64,000 nt of DNA from NCBI GenBank assembly GCA_016787575.1, contig JAEUUO010000028.1, positions 102,506 to 166,505 of the forward strand, written 5' to 3'. Origin of the DNA: Saprospiraceae bacterium. Lineage in GTDB: Bacteria > Bacteroidota > Bacteroidia > Chitinophagales > Saprospiraceae. Below the pieces are notes generated by a model that did not search any database, was not told where the DNA came from, and saw only the letters and a list, made by a program, of their open reading frames with translations. Positions 8,328 to 17,464 of the stretch are shown piece by piece; positions within the stretch are counted from its first letter, which is position 1, and each line of letters begins with the position of its first letter. The position numbers and the translations under genes are program-made.

Positions 8328-10817
8328 TTATTCAAAACTAACCAAATTCGAAAATAACCTGTATGCACCTGGTACTCCAGCTTTTAATTGTCTGAACCAT
8401 GCTAATGAACTGTAGACAAAATATCCTTTTCCAACTTTACTAATTAGAATACCAGATCGAAGTTCTTTTTCTTTTGGGTCGGCCATGGCTAACAATTCGT
8501 CATAACTCGCACTGTATTGACCAGGAAAATACAAGCCTCTTTCTTGTACCCAATTATCAAAATCGTCGGGTGTTATTTTGTTGAATTGATTGAACGTAGG
8601 GTGGTCAGGTTTGAGAATGCGCACTGATGCGTATTCATCAGTAACACGATCTCTTGAAATAAAAAGGCTGTCGGGGGCAAAATCATCGGTAATTAATTCA
8701 GCAGTCGTATTGTATTGAAATATTACTTTGCCGCCTTGATTCATAAACCGGACCAATTCTTTTTTACAGTTTTTTAATTCGCTATTAGTATTTAAAGCTC
8801 GAATTCCAAATATCAAGACATTGTACTTGTCTGTTGTAAGTTCGTTGAGCATATTTGGACTTATTCTGCTAACCGGATAATGCATTTTTTCCAATGCCTC
8901 GTCAATAAAATCACCAGCACCTTCAATATAAGCAATTCTTTTTTTCTTATTTATAGCTACTGGTTTATTAATTATTTTTACAACTGCAGGTAGCAATATA
9001 TTCTGCCAAGGGATGTGCGGATATTTTATAAACTCGTGTATAAAGGCAGGCTGATTGTCTAATAAAATCGGAATTTCTATGCTGCTGTTGCATTTGGAAT
9101 TTAATTCAACCATAAATTCAATTTCTTTCTCCTCTCCAGTATTCTCTATTTGGAAATTGACCATCCATGGATTTAAATTAATACAATTTGGAATTTTTAA
9201 ACTTAGTGTGCCTGTTTGATTTGGAGCGTATGCTTGCACTTTTATTTTAATGCGAGCCTTGTTATTTTCTGGCAGAATTAAATAGTCTGCCGATTTTACA
9301 CAAATACTTGGTAAGATATCCAGATTTTGTCTCACTTCACCTAAAACCGGATCATCGTTTTTGTAAATCAATTCACGTTCTACAGAGTATGTTTTATTGT
9401 TTAGTTCTATTTCAAAAGTGGCCGTTAATGTGCGTTTTGTAAGGGGTCTGTTGTAGTTTTCAGGATCATCTACTTTGTAATATCCATGGTTTCTACCATT
9501 CCACAACCAAAATGGACTGGTTAATCCAAGTGTTGCAGGTACGGTTGTTCTGGTTTTCAATAAGAATCCCTGATTTGGAAGAAGTGGAGCATTAAATACA
9601 CTGTCTTTTAAATCACTTGACAATTTAAATTTAAGTAATCGAATCGATATTGGATTTCGTGCGATGCATTCGGCATTTACTGACAACATATCTCCTGCAG
9701 TGGTTATGTTCTTGTCAGTAGTTGCTTCAGCATAAAAACCTGCACAATCTAAAATCAAGCCAATAAGCTCCTGTAATTTTATTTTGGTCCAATATTGTTC
9801 TGGAAGATCTTCAATATATGTTTGAATTTTCTGGAGTCTTGGAATGCTTAACCAAGGTTTTTGTAAATCAAATGTTACAATCAATGAGTCAATTTGCTGT
9901 TTAACGTTTCCTCCACCATTGATGCGGGTCCAACTCAAATCCAAACCATCAAATGGATTTGTATAAGCTTTGTCTTTTTGTTGATCCAATCGTTCAAAAT
10001 ATTCCAATTGACTGCCCCGAGTGCTGTTGATTCCAAATCCTTGCGATTTATGCATGCTTCGGCTTTGAGCTGCGATTTCAGTTGAGGAAAAGCCATAAGC
10101 AGGTAAATAGCTACCAACGTCAAGAAAGTACAAATTGGATTTATCCATGGCATCAAATTTTTCTTTGCCACCAAAGAAAAACCAGGATGTATTAAAGAAA
10201 ACCCTTGACACAATGTGCATATCTGTCCCTTTTAAAGCATCAGGCTTAAAAAGTGGACTATTTGAATACTTGGAAGCTTCCAATCCAAGTATTGCAGAAG
10301 CTGTATGGTGCCCGTGTGTTTTTCCGCTACTCCTGTGATCAAAGCGATTGATAATAACATCGGGTTTGAAACCACGAATTACACGAATCACGTCGCAAAG
10401 CACACTGTCATAATTCCAAATCGTAAATGTTTCTTCAGCATTTTTTGAATATCCAAAATCATTGGCCCTAGAAAAATACTGACTGCCACCATCAATTTTA
10501 CGGGCTTCCAATAACTCATTGGTACGAATTACTCCTAGTTTTTCATCCAAATCTGACCCTATCAGATTTTGTCCGCCGTCACCTCTTGTTAAAGAAAGAT
10601 AGGCAGTATTCAATTTTAAATCTTTTGATAAATAACTTATCAAGCGTGTATTTTCATCGTCTGGATGCGCCGCAATGTATAAAACAGAACCCAGTACATT
10701 TAATTTTTTGATTCCCTCCAAAATCTCTGCACTTGTTTTACATTTCTGAGAATAAGAAAATACAGGAAGAAAAGTAACTAGTATTAGTAGGGTTTGTTTT
10801 AAACAGCTCATTTTCAT
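8328..10817 (-). CDS. Secreted PIG-L (LmbE) family deacetylase with GATase/ThuA-like C-terminal domain
   Basis: 829 residues from ATG 10817 (a TTG three bases upstream is less likely). A signal peptide ends near FSYSQ. The PIG-L zinc motif AHPDDE is at residues 50-55 and the distal THGHHTASA His cluster follows about 120 residues later. The family removes acetyl groups from N-acetylglucosamine-type substrates using zinc. The middle part is beta-rich. The last 200 residues (KKRIAYIEGAGDFIDEAL, NVLIFGIRALNTN, GGKVIFQYN, GYFVYSSLAW) look like a class I glutamine amidotransferase/ThuA-type fold without an evident catalytic Cys. The length excludes simple BshB-type deacetylases. It is first in a three-gene run with a small membrane protein and a sodium symporter. 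Confidence 0.85.
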   Translation of the reverse strand: MKMSCLKQTLLILVTFLPVFSYSQKCKTSAEILEGIKKLNVLGSVLYIAAHPDDENTRLISYLSKDLKLNTAYLSLTRGDGGQNLIGSDLDEKLGVIRTNELLEARKIDGGSQYFSRANDFGYSKNAEETFTIWNYDSVLCDVIRVIRGFKPDVIINRFDHRSSGKTHGHHTASAILGLEASKYSNSPLFKPDALKGTDMHIVSRVFFNTSWFFFGGKEKFDAMDKSNLYFLDVGSYLPAYGFSSTEIAAQSRSMHKSQGFGINSTRGSQLEYFERLDQQKDKAYTNPFDGLDLSWTRINGGGNVKQQIDSLIVTFDLQKPWLSIPRLQKIQTYIEDLPEQYWTKIKLQELIGLILDCAGFYAEATTDKNITTAGDMLSVNAECIARNPISIRLLKFKLSSDLKDSVFNAPLLPNQGFLLKTRTTVPATLGLTSPFWLWNGRNHGYYKVDDPENYNRPLTKRTLTATFEIELNNKTYSVERELIYKNDDPVLGEVRQNLDILPSICVKSADYLILPENNKARIKIKVQAYAPNQTGTLSLKIPNCINLNPWMVNFQIENTGEEKEIEFMVELNSKCNSSIEIPILLDNQPAFIHEFIKYPHIPWQNILLPAVVKIINKPVAINKKKRIAYIEGAGDFIDEALEKMHYPVSRISPNMLNELTTDKYNVLIFGIRALNTNSELKNCKKELVRFMNQGGKVIFQYNTTAELITDDFAPDSLFISRDRVTDEYASVRILKPDHPTFNQFNKITPDDFDNWVQERGLYFPGQYSASYDELLAMADPKEKELRSGILISKVGKGYFVYSSLAWFRQLKAGVPGAYRLFSNLVSFE

Positions 10818-10947
10818 CAATTTTTAATAAATCTTAAGAATATTAATTACACGTTAATTTGAAAAGGGTGCATGTATAATTATCACAAAGATGTGAATAT
10901 ATGGCTTATCTGGAGATCAAAATGCTTTACTTTTGTTGTTATTAAGT

Positions 10948-12021
10948 ATGAATATAAGTAATTCTCAATCATCTGGCAAGGAAGTTTCTAAATTATTAAT
11001 TTTAGGTCCCTGCAGTGCAGAATCTGAGGCTCAACTTTTGCAATTGGGAAATGACTTATTGCAATTTAAACCTGATTTCATTCGAGCCGGGATTTGGAAG
11101 CCACGTACCAGACCAGGTCATTTCCAAGGATTTGGTGAACAGGCCATTGAATGGATGCTTGCACTGAAAAAAACCTATGGCTTTAAAATTTGCACAGAAG
11201 TCGCAACAGCAAATCATGTAGAATTAGTTAGCAATGCAGGATTTGATGCGGTTTGGATAGGGGCTCGAACTACTGTAAATCCATTTTACGTACAAGAAAT
11301 AGCGGAGGCTTTAAAAGGAGCTGAAATGGATGTTTTTGTTAAAAATCCTATCAATCCGGATCTGTTTTTATGGCTGGGTGCTATCGAACGGATTCAGCAG
11401 GTTGGTATAAAATCTGTCGCAGCAATCCACAGAGGCTTTAGTTTTTATGGAAATTCAGTGTATAGAAACATACCACGTTGGCAAATTCCTATAGAATTAA
11501 AAAGGAGATTGCCTGATTTGTGTCTTTTAGCTGATATTTCACACATCAGTGGAAAACCTGAAAACCTATTAGAAATAGCTCAGATTGCAATGGATCTCAA
11601 TTACGATGGACTTATGGCTGAAATTCATCCAAATCCATCAAAAGCCTTAAGCGATGCAGACCAGCAAGTTACTCCAGCTTATTTTAAAAAGGAAATTGCC
11701 GACAAAATTATCCTTAGGTCGGTTCAAACATCTGATTCAAAATTTAACCGAAATATTAAATCGATTCGAAGTGAGATTGACCAAATAGACGAGAAAATCT
11801 TGTCTCTGCTTTCAGAACGAATGGCATTGGCAGAACATATAGGGCTTAATAAAAAGGAAATTAACATTTCTATTTTTCAGCCGGATCGTTGGGATGAAAT
11901 CGTTGAGCGATTCTTGCATTTTGGAAAAGCAATGAATCTGAGTGAAGAATTTATTTTTTCATTAATTGAAGCCATTCACATTGAATCGATACAACATCAA
12001 AGTATAAAAATGAATAAATAA
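10948..12021 (+). CDS. Bifunctional DAHP synthase / chorismate mutase (type II)
   Basis: 357 residues in two parts. Residues about 15-255 are a DAHP synthase-like TIM barrel of the KDO8P-synthase-related subfamily: GPCSAESE at 20-27, RAGIWKPRTRPGHF, WIGARTTVNPF, VKNPINPD, IHRGF and AEIHPNPSKALSDADQQ. Residues about 266-350 are an AroQ-type chorismate mutase helix bundle (SIRSEIDQIDEKILSLLSERMALAEHIG). It joins erythrose 4-phosphate to PEP at the entry of the shikimate pathway and also rearranges chorismate to prephenate, giving a simple way to feed back prephenate on the pathway. The ATG at 10948 is chosen over the TTG at 10933 because a -7 box (TACTTTTG, 10928-10935) overlaps the latter. Confidence 0.92.
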   Translation: MNISNSQSSGKEVSKLLILGPCSAESEAQLLQLGNDLLQFKPDFIRAGIWKPRTRPGHFQGFGEQAIEWMLALKKTYGFKICTEVATANHVELVSNAGFDAVWIGARTTVNPFYVQEIAEALKGAEMDVFVKNPINPDLFLWLGAIERIQQVGIKSVAAIHRGFSFYGNSVYRNIPRWQIPIELKRRLPDLCLLADISHISGKPENLLEIAQIAMDLNYDGLMAEIHPNPSKALSDADQQVTPAYFKKEIADKIILRSVQTSDSKFNRNIKSIRSEIDQIDEKILSLLSERMALAEHIGLNKKEINISIFQPDRWDEIVERFLHFGKAMNLSEEFIFSLIEAIHIESIQHQSIKMNK

Positions 12022-12046
12022 AAAATCCTTTCCGTAGGGAAAGGAC
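12020..12046 (-). terminator. Intrinsic terminator for the cupin/JmjC gene
   Basis: An 8-bp perfect stem (12026-12033 with 12038-12045, 4-nt loop) is followed on the minus strand by a run of T residues (complement of the A-tract at 12020-12025). On the plus strand no T-tract follows, so it serves the leftward gene that ends at 12118. It abuts the stop codon of the DAHP synthase gene. Confidence 0.75.
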
Positions 12047-12117
12047 TCTCAATTTGGTTTTAACAGATACTAATAGGTTTCGTTGTTAAGTGTACTCTCA
12101 AAATGCATGCCAAGCTC

Positions 12118-12960
12118 TCAGGCTAAATGTGCATTGCGTTTTGCCATTCTTATTTTCATGTCCATCCAACGGCTACCCAACATAAAATTCATGCCGCGAT
12201 CAATGGCAAAATGACGCGCAATATTATAAATTCCTTTTGCTTTTAAACTGATTGAATTAGAAGCTCTTAACGACAGTGAAAATCCACCATCTGTGTATTC
12301 AATGTGATGCCAATACATACTTGGGATAAAGAGGGTATCTCCATGATCCAGAATGGTCTCATATCCATTTAATTGTTTTATTCCAGGATATTTGGCTTCA
12401 TCTGGATCAATTGGATTGACCAGGCATCCTACCGTATATGGTATGTGATATAAATATTTCGATTGATCCTGATCAAAAAGTACAACCCGTTTTCTATTTT
12501 GAAGTTGTGTTAAAAAAACATGCGAACAATCAATATCGTAATGAATCCTAGTATATGAACCTTTTCCGCCAAAAAACATAAATGGAAATTCATTGTAAAA
12601 TCCATCCATGATGTTTGGAATTTTTATATGGTTTGCTAATTCTGGTGCTTGCTTAAAAATATTCCATAGAAAGATTCGCAATTGGGTAGGTTCTCTTTGT
12701 ATTATATCTAAATAATCCCCAAATTTCATGGAACCCGTTGCGCTCATGTAATTTTTTCCTCCCTCACTGAAACTGCTATCGTAAATGGGAACTTTAAGAT
12801 GCCCGTAGTTGATTTTAAAAAACTCAAAAGTCCATAACTCTTTTGCCGGCCAATCGTTGATCAGGTCTGTAAAGACGACAGGCTTCATGGGATCCAAATA
12901 ATTTTTTTTAAAGGATTCCCTGTTTAAACCTGAAAGTTTCTCAATTGGTTTTAAAATCAT
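12118..12960 (-). CDS. Cupin-8 / JmjC-type Fe(II)-2-oxoglutarate dioxygenase-like protein
   Basis: 280 residues from ATG 12960 (a TTG at 12975 would add five). The fold markers of cupin_8/JmjC proteins are present. They are an N-terminal LNRESFKKNYLDPMKPVVF strand, the metal site IHYDIDCSH (HxD motif), a downstream WHHIEY that supplies the distal His, and a closing SLSLRASNS strand with the basic residue expected to bind 2-oxoglutarate. Bacterial relatives hydroxylate ribosomal or other proteins; the target cannot be read from sequence. The gene is alone on its strand, with a terminator just beyond its end. Confidence 0.82.
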   Translation of the reverse strand: MILKPIEKLSGLNRESFKKNYLDPMKPVVFTDLINDWPAKELWTFEFFKINYGHLKVPIYDSSFSEGGKNYMSATGSMKFGDYLDIIQREPTQLRIFLWNIFKQAPELANHIKIPNIMDGFYNEFPFMFFGGKGSYTRIHYDIDCSHVFLTQLQNRKRVVLFDQDQSKYLYHIPYTVGCLVNPIDPDEAKYPGIKQLNGYETILDHGDTLFIPSMYWHHIEYTDGGFSLSLRASNSISLKAKGIYNIARHFAIDRGMNFMLGSRWMDMKIRMAKRNAHLA

Positions 12961-13115
12961 ACAAAGAAATTTCAAAAATCTTCAACAAAATTAACATCCA
13001 ATTGGGTGCTTCGTTCATTTAATTCAAGGAAATTAAAATCCCAGGCAACTGTAATGTATAAACGTAAGAAAATCAATGGCATAAACAAGTAAATTTTGTG
13101 TTTTTACCCTTATAA

Positions 13116-13147
13116 TTTGGTTGCAGCTTCAGTTCCTTTTACCTTTG
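13116..13147 (+). promoter_or_regulatory. Putative promoter of purM
   Basis: TTTG (13116-13119), a 20-nt spacer, then a perfect TACCTTTG -7 box (13140-13147). The predicted transcript start is near 13152, only a few bases before the purM ATG at 13156. This fits the very short leaders seen elsewhere in the window and argues against a longer upstream start for the gene. Confidence 0.6.
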
Positions 13148-13155
13148 ACTGCATT

Positions 13156-14322
13156 ATGTCAAAACGTTACCAATCTCTAGGAGTTTCTGCTGGCAAAGAA
13201 GATGTCCATCATGCAATCCGAAATTTGGATAAAGGGCTTTTTGAAAAAGCATTTTGTAAAGTTTTACCTGATTTTACCGGATTTGATTCTTCCTATGTAA
13301 ATTTTATTCATGCTGATACTGCGGGCACTAAAACAAGTTTGGCCTATTTGGATTGGAAAGAAACCAACGATTTTAGTATTTGGGAGCGAATAGCCCAAGA
13401 TGCTCTTGTTATGAATTTGGATGACCTGGCTTGTGTGGGTTGTTTTGATAACATCATCATCTCTTCAACTATTGGGAGAAACAAACACTTAATCCCGGGT
13501 AAGGTCATTGAGCACCTTATTCAAGGCACCGAAAATTTCGTTTCTAAAATGAATGAATTCGGAATCCAAATTCATTCCGGTGGAGGAGAAACTGCTGATG
13601 TTGGAGATATTGTCAGAACAATTGATGTAGGTATAACCGCATTTGGCAGGTTGCAAAAGCAAAATTTGGTGATCAATAAAATTGAAGCTGGCGATTTGAT
13701 TGTAGGTCTTGCATCATTTGGGCAATCCATATATGAATCCGCCTACAACAGCGGGATAGGGTCAAATGGATTAACGGCAGCAAGGCATGATGTGCTTGAT
13801 AAAGCGTATGCAAACACTGAAGAGTCTTATGCACCTCAAACTTTAAAAGAATATATCTATACTGGCAGCTTTCATTTGTCAGATCAGTTTGTAACCAATG
13901 GCCAATCTTATCGGGTAGGTGATTTGTTGCTTTCTCCTACCAGAACCTATTTGCCTCTTTTAAAGTCTTTTGTCATGAATAATTTGAATACAATTCATGG
14001 CATCATTCATTGTACAGGAGGTGCTCAAACTAAAGTCAAAAAGTTTATAGAACCTTTGCGCATAGTAAAAAACAATTTGTTTCAAATTCCTCCTGTTTTT
14101 GAATTGATTCGAACCCAATCACTTTGCAGTCCCCAAGAATTGTATGAAGTGTATAATATGGGACATCGAATGGAGGTATACACGAATACTGAAAGTGCTG
14201 ACGTACTCATGAAATTAGCAGCTGATTATAACATAGAAGCAAAAATTATTGGCCATGTTGAGAAAGCAAAACAACCAGAAGTGCTAATTCAATCTGAATT
14301 GGGTGAATTTTTATATATCTAA
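13156..14322 (+). CDS. purM: Phosphoribosylformylglycinamidine cyclo-ligase (AIR synthase), Bacteroidota type
   Basis: 388 residues from ATG 13156, which starts MSKRYQSLGVSAGKEDVHHA. This is the typical N-terminus of the longer Bacteroidota PurM. PurM-like features include HADTAGTKTSLAYLDWK, the DALVMNLDDLACVG strand with acidic metal ligands, and the ATP-loop HSGGGETADVGD. The enzyme closes the imidazole ring of AIR using ATP in step five of purine synthesis. The frame is open further upstream, but that part overlaps a promoter and is not conserved-looking. purB, another purine gene, lies close by on the other strand. The small FecR-like gene follows after 5 nt. Confidence 0.92.
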   Translation: MSKRYQSLGVSAGKEDVHHAIRNLDKGLFEKAFCKVLPDFTGFDSSYVNFIHADTAGTKTSLAYLDWKETNDFSIWERIAQDALVMNLDDLACVGCFDNIIISSTIGRNKHLIPGKVIEHLIQGTENFVSKMNEFGIQIHSGGGETADVGDIVRTIDVGITAFGRLQKQNLVINKIEAGDLIVGLASFGQSIYESAYNSGIGSNGLTAARHDVLDKAYANTEESYAPQTLKEYIYTGSFHLSDQFVTNGQSYRVGDLLLSPTRTYLPLLKSFVMNNLNTIHGIIHCTGGAQTKVKKFIEPLRIVKNNLFQIPPVFELIRTQSLCSPQELYEVYNMGHRMEVYTNTESADVLMKLAADYNIEAKIIGHVEKAKQPEVLIQSELGEFLYI

Positions 14323-14327
14323 TAATT

Positions 14328-14618
14328 ATGGCTATAGAACCAGGGGAAGCACTGATTTGGAAATACGCAAACAAGCAATGTACAATAGATGAAATTGAAT
14401 ATATTGAATCTTGGTTGGCAGCCGATCCTGAAAATTTAAGAAAATTTCAACGCATCCAATTATATAGTAGCATGAATCCAAACGAAAACCATAATCCAAC
14501 ACCTGAAAATCTACCGGAAGAAGAAAAGTCGAGTTATCAAAATTATTTGAGTGCTTTGATAATTTTACTAATTGTATTTGCGCTTCTGGGTGTTTATGCA
14601 ATTATAAATTCAAAATAG
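14328..14618 (+). CDS. Small membrane protein resembling the N-terminus of FecR-type anti-sigma factors
   Basis: 96 residues. The first 45 (IWKYANKQCTIDEIEYIESW followed by LAADPENLRKFQRI) look like the cytoplasmic zinc-finger-less ASD of Bacteroidota FecR-like anti-sigma factors. A short acidic linker and one C-terminal membrane helix (ALIILLIVFALLGVYAII) follow. The periplasmic FecR domain is absent, and no sigma factor gene is adjacent. It may be a stand-alone regulator or a remnant. It starts 5 nt after purM and its last 9 nt overlap the end of purB on the opposite strand. The anti-sigma relation is a resemblance only. Confidence 0.6.
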   Translation: MAIEPGEALIWKYANKQCTIDEIEYIESWLAADPENLRKFQRIQLYSSMNPNENHNPTPENLPEEEKSSYQNYLSALIILLIVFALLGVYAIINSK

Positions 14619-15953
14619 CTTACCGGCATTACCAATATAACGATCAGGTCTTAAAGCTTTTAATTCGGTTTTAACCGAATCGGCAATTTCTAATTGATCA
14701 ATAAATTGATGCAATACTTCCTTTGATATATGATGTTTGCCCCTGGTCAAATTTTTAAGGGCTTCATATGGATTTTTATAGGATTCTCGTCTTAAGATAG
14801 TTTGAATGGCTTCAGCAAGAATTACCCAGTTTTGATCCAATTCTTCTGCAATTTGTTGTTGATTTAAAACAAGTTTGTTGATGCCTTTTTGGAGAGAATC
14901 AAGTGCTATGTAAGTATGCGCTATAGGTACACCCAAATTTCGCAAAACCGTACTGTCGGTAAGGTCGCGTTGCAATCGAGAAACGGGAAGTTTTTCTGCA
15001 AGATGGGATGCCAATGAAGTTGAAATTCCCAGGTTGCCTTCAGCATTTTCAAAATCAATAGGGTTTACTTTATGGGGCATTGCTGAAGATCCAATTTCAC
15101 CTTCTTTGGTTTTCTGGCCAAAGAAATCCATAGAAATATAGAACCAAATATCTCTTGAAAAATCTAGCAATATTGAATTGATTCGTATTAAAATTTGAAG
15201 CCATTCGGCAAGTTCATCATAATGTGCAATTTGTGTTGTATGCTGCTGGCGTTTTAAATTTAATATTTCAAGCAAAAAACGATCAGCCCACTGAGCCCAA
15301 TCAATTGCAGGATATGCTGCAATGTGAGCATTAAAATTTCCAGTAGCTCCTCCAAATTTTCCGGAATATTCAATATTTGAAAGTGTTTGAATTTGTTTTT
15401 CAAGTCGTTCTGAAAAAACTTTAAATTCTTTGCCGACAGTGGTAGGACTCGCAACTTGACCATGTGTTCTGGCCAGCATAGGAATTAATTGCCACAAGGC
15501 AGCTTTTTCATCCAATGCATGCTTGATGTTATTTAATTTATTTAATAAAAAAACATTTGTAAAGTCTCGCAAAGACATTGGGATGGCAGTATTGTTTATA
15601 TCCTGAGATGTCAATCCAAAATGTATCAATTCTATTTGGGCTTTAAGGCCCAATGATTCGCAGGTATTTTTAATAAAATATTCAACTGCTTTAACGTCGT
15701 GATTTGTTATCTTTTCAATTTCCTTAATCTCATTGGCTTGCTCTACTTTAAAATTTTGGTATAGCATTCGTAAATCTGCAATCTGATCTGCTTTAAGCTG
15801 ATATTTGGAGTCAAGGCTTGAAGTTAATTTTATGAAGTATTCAATTTCAACCAATACGCGATATCGTATCAAAGCATATTCAGAAAAGTACCCGACGAGA
15901 TCTTGAATTTTGCTTTCATATCTGCCGTCTAATGGAGAAATTGCTTGTAACAT
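14610..15953 (-). CDS. purB: Adenylosuccinate lyase
   Basis: 447 residues of the fumarase/aspartase superfamily. The signature loop SSAMPHKVNPIDFEN is intact, as are LTSQDINNTAIP and ARTHGQVASPTTVGKEF, which carry the catalytic His and nearby substrate contacts. It removes fumarate from SAICAR and from adenylosuccinate in purine synthesis. The length fits the E. coli-like clade. It is followed on the same transcript direction by nothing close; upstream lies the YwaF-like gene with an 11-nt gap, so cotranscription from the ywaF/miaE side is likely. Confidence 0.95.
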   Translation of the reverse strand: MLQAISPLDGRYESKIQDLVGYFSEYALIRYRVLVEIEYFIKLTSSLDSKYQLKADQIADLRMLYQNFKVEQANEIKEIEKITNHDVKAVEYFIKNTCESLGLKAQIELIHFGLTSQDINNTAIPMSLRDFTNVFLLNKLNNIKHALDEKAALWQLIPMLARTHGQVASPTTVGKEFKVFSERLEKQIQTLSNIEYSGKFGGATGNFNAHIAAYPAIDWAQWADRFLLEILNLKRQQHTTQIAHYDELAEWLQILIRINSILLDFSRDIWFYISMDFFGQKTKEGEIGSSAMPHKVNPIDFENAEGNLGISTSLASHLAEKLPVSRLQRDLTDSTVLRNLGVPIAHTYIALDSLQKGINKLVLNQQQIAEELDQNWVILAEAIQTILRRESYKNPYEALKNLTRGKHHISKEVLHQFIDQLEIADSVKTELKALRPDRYIGNAGKLF

Positions 15954-15964
15954 TAAATTATAAA

Positions 15965-16663
15965 TTAAATTGTTTTAGGCACAAAGTATTTTCTGCTTAA
16001 CCAATAAATAAAAACAATGTGTAAAAACCCAAAAATTTCAAATCCTATCAAATGCATTGGATATGGATGTAATATTAAAGGATTATTGGCTTTAGGCGCT
16101 TCCATGAGATATATATAATTGGAATTAAACAACAAATTGAGAAAATATACCGATAACAATACCAAATTTCCAAAATAAAATACACGAAGCCAGGATCGGT
16201 CCCTTGGTTTCATATTTAAGATAATCAGTGCGTATAAGGGTACAAAAATAATTGCACTGTGACTAAAGTAATAATCTAAAAAGAAATAATCAGAATAACC
16301 GTGAGTTAGTTCAGGAGTGATCAAGCTTTGCAAAGCGCCAGCCAAGCCCAACATCAGCACAAATTCAAACAAGAAGTAATTTGGTTTTAGTAATACGATT
16401 ATCAGAAAAATATAAGAAATATTGCACAAGTGCAAGGGCAAGGAATCTTGCAATGTAAATTGGCCTATTTGAAAAATGTATGCAAACAGATAAACTTCCC
16501 GTATGATAAAAATACCTGCAAGAAAATACCTGTATTTTTCTTCAAATCCATTTTGCTTGGCATACATTCCAGCCCATAATAAAATACCGTAGACAACTAT
16601 ACTAAAAAGCAATCCCCAAAACCATTGGGTGGATAAAACCGGGACTATGTAATGTTCATGCAT
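15965..16663 (-). CDS. YwaF/TIGR02206-family integral membrane protein
   Basis: 232 residues with about seven membrane helices. The segment SLPLHLCNISYIFLI, with its HLC motif, is the mark of the YwaF/TIGR02206 family; LHPYPMHLIGFEIFGF is also characteristic. No biochemical function is established for the family. It stands between miaE (11-nt gap) and purB (11-nt gap) on the same strand, so it is part of a packed gene string rather than a functional clue. Confidence 0.78.
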   Translation of the reverse strand: MHEHYIVPVLSTQWFWGLLFSIVVYGILLWAGMYAKQNGFEEKYRYFLAGIFIIREVYLFAYIFQIGQFTLQDSLPLHLCNISYIFLIIVLLKPNYFLFEFVLMLGLAGALQSLITPELTHGYSDYFFLDYYFSHSAIIFVPLYALIILNMKPRDRSWLRVFYFGNLVLLSVYFLNLLFNSNYIYLMEAPKANNPLILHPYPMHLIGFEIFGFLHIVFIYWLSRKYFVPKTI

Positions 16664-16674
16664 TTTTAATATAT

Positions 16675-17259
16675 TTAATGGAGTGCTGAGCGAATTTCTA
16701 ATTTTTTAACCACTTCTGACTCAATATCAGTCCATCTGTCAAGCCAAGTATAGACATTGTTTTCTGGAAAATAATTTAAAGCCATTTTCACATAAATATG
16801 CCCATGCTTTGCCTCAGAGGTCCATAACATTTTATAAAACTTTTTTAGTTCTTCATCATCCAGATTTTCAGCAATCAATCGAAATCGCTCGGCTCCCCGG
16901 GTTTCTGCGACTGAAGCAATTAATAAGCGATCTAAAAAGCGTTCTTCAAGTCCCGTACGACTACTTTTTAATAGTTCTGAAATATATGGGTCCTTAGCCA
17001 TGCCACTGGGTAATTGGATATTTCGTTTTTCCATGAGCTCATAAACCAATTTAAAATGCTCCAACTCTTCGAGTGCGGTTTCAATTAGCTCAGGGATGAT
17101 CTCCGTTCGATTTGGATATTTTGCTACAAAACTGAGAGCCATGGCTGAAGCTTTTCGCTCACAATCAGCATGATCGATTAAAAAAGCTTCAAAATTACCA
17201 AGTACAGCATCAAGCCAAGCCGCTGGACTTGGATATCGGATGTCAAGATTTAGTTTCAA
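16675..17259 (-). CDS. miaE: tRNA-(ms2io6A)-hydroxylase MiaE
   Basis: 194 residues, a four-helix ferritin-like diiron protein. Iron ligands are visible as LEELEHFKLVYE (E, ExxH) and as ETRGAERFRLI plus SEAKHGHIY (E, ExxH), with VAETRGAERF being the MiaE signature. It hydroxylates the isopentenyl group of ms2i6A37 in tRNA. The reading starts at TTG 17259 (KLNLDIRYPS follows); no ATG is available near the N-terminus. That TTG lies 2 nt after the stop of a 41-residue membrane-protein gene, so start by reinitiation is plausible. Confidence 0.9.
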   Translation of the reverse strand: MKLNLDIRYPSPAAWLDAVLGNFEAFLIDHADCERKASAMALSFVAKYPNRTEIIPELIETALEELEHFKLVYELMEKRNIQLPSGMAKDPYISELLKSSRTGLEERFLDRLLIASVAETRGAERFRLIAENLDDEELKKFYKMLWTSEAKHGHIYVKMALNYFPENNVYTWLDRWTDIESEVVKKLEIRSALH

Positions 17260-17261
17260 AA

Positions 17262-17387
17262 TTAACTGGCACTAAACATCCAATACATCAATAACATAAG
17301 AACAATTGCGACGGCAATAAGCACATAAAAAAATTTGCGTTCACCGTGTGAGTTGCCTGATTTAGATGTGCGCTGGTTTTTTGACAT
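17262..17387 (-). CDS. 41-residue single-pass membrane protein
   Basis: A short frame from ATG 17387 to TAA 17262. It has a basic, polar N-terminus (MSKNQRTSKSGNSHGERKFF) and one hydrophobic helix (YVLIAVAIVLMLLMYWMFSAS). It ends 2 nt before the TTG start of miaE, which suggests translational coupling. No function is known. The positive-inside pattern and consistent gene packing argue that it is real, but it is too short for firm support from one genome. Confidence 0.5.
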   Translation of the reverse strand: MSKNQRTSKSGNSHGERKFFYVLIAVAIVLMLLMYWMFSAS

Positions 17388-17464
17388 AAGTATTGTGTTG
17401 AATCGCTCAAATTTATATATTCTATTTTAAAAAGTGCAACTATTAAGGCATGATCTTACTTATT

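Noticed and set aside
8328..10817. A bacillithiol-pathway (BshB) role for the PIG-L protein
   Set aside because: BshB enzymes are ~230 residues and cytoplasmic; this one is 829 residues with a signal peptide.
10933..10947. Longer N-terminus of the DAHP synthase starting at TTG
   Set aside because: A -7 promoter box overlaps this TTG, so the transcript would begin after it.
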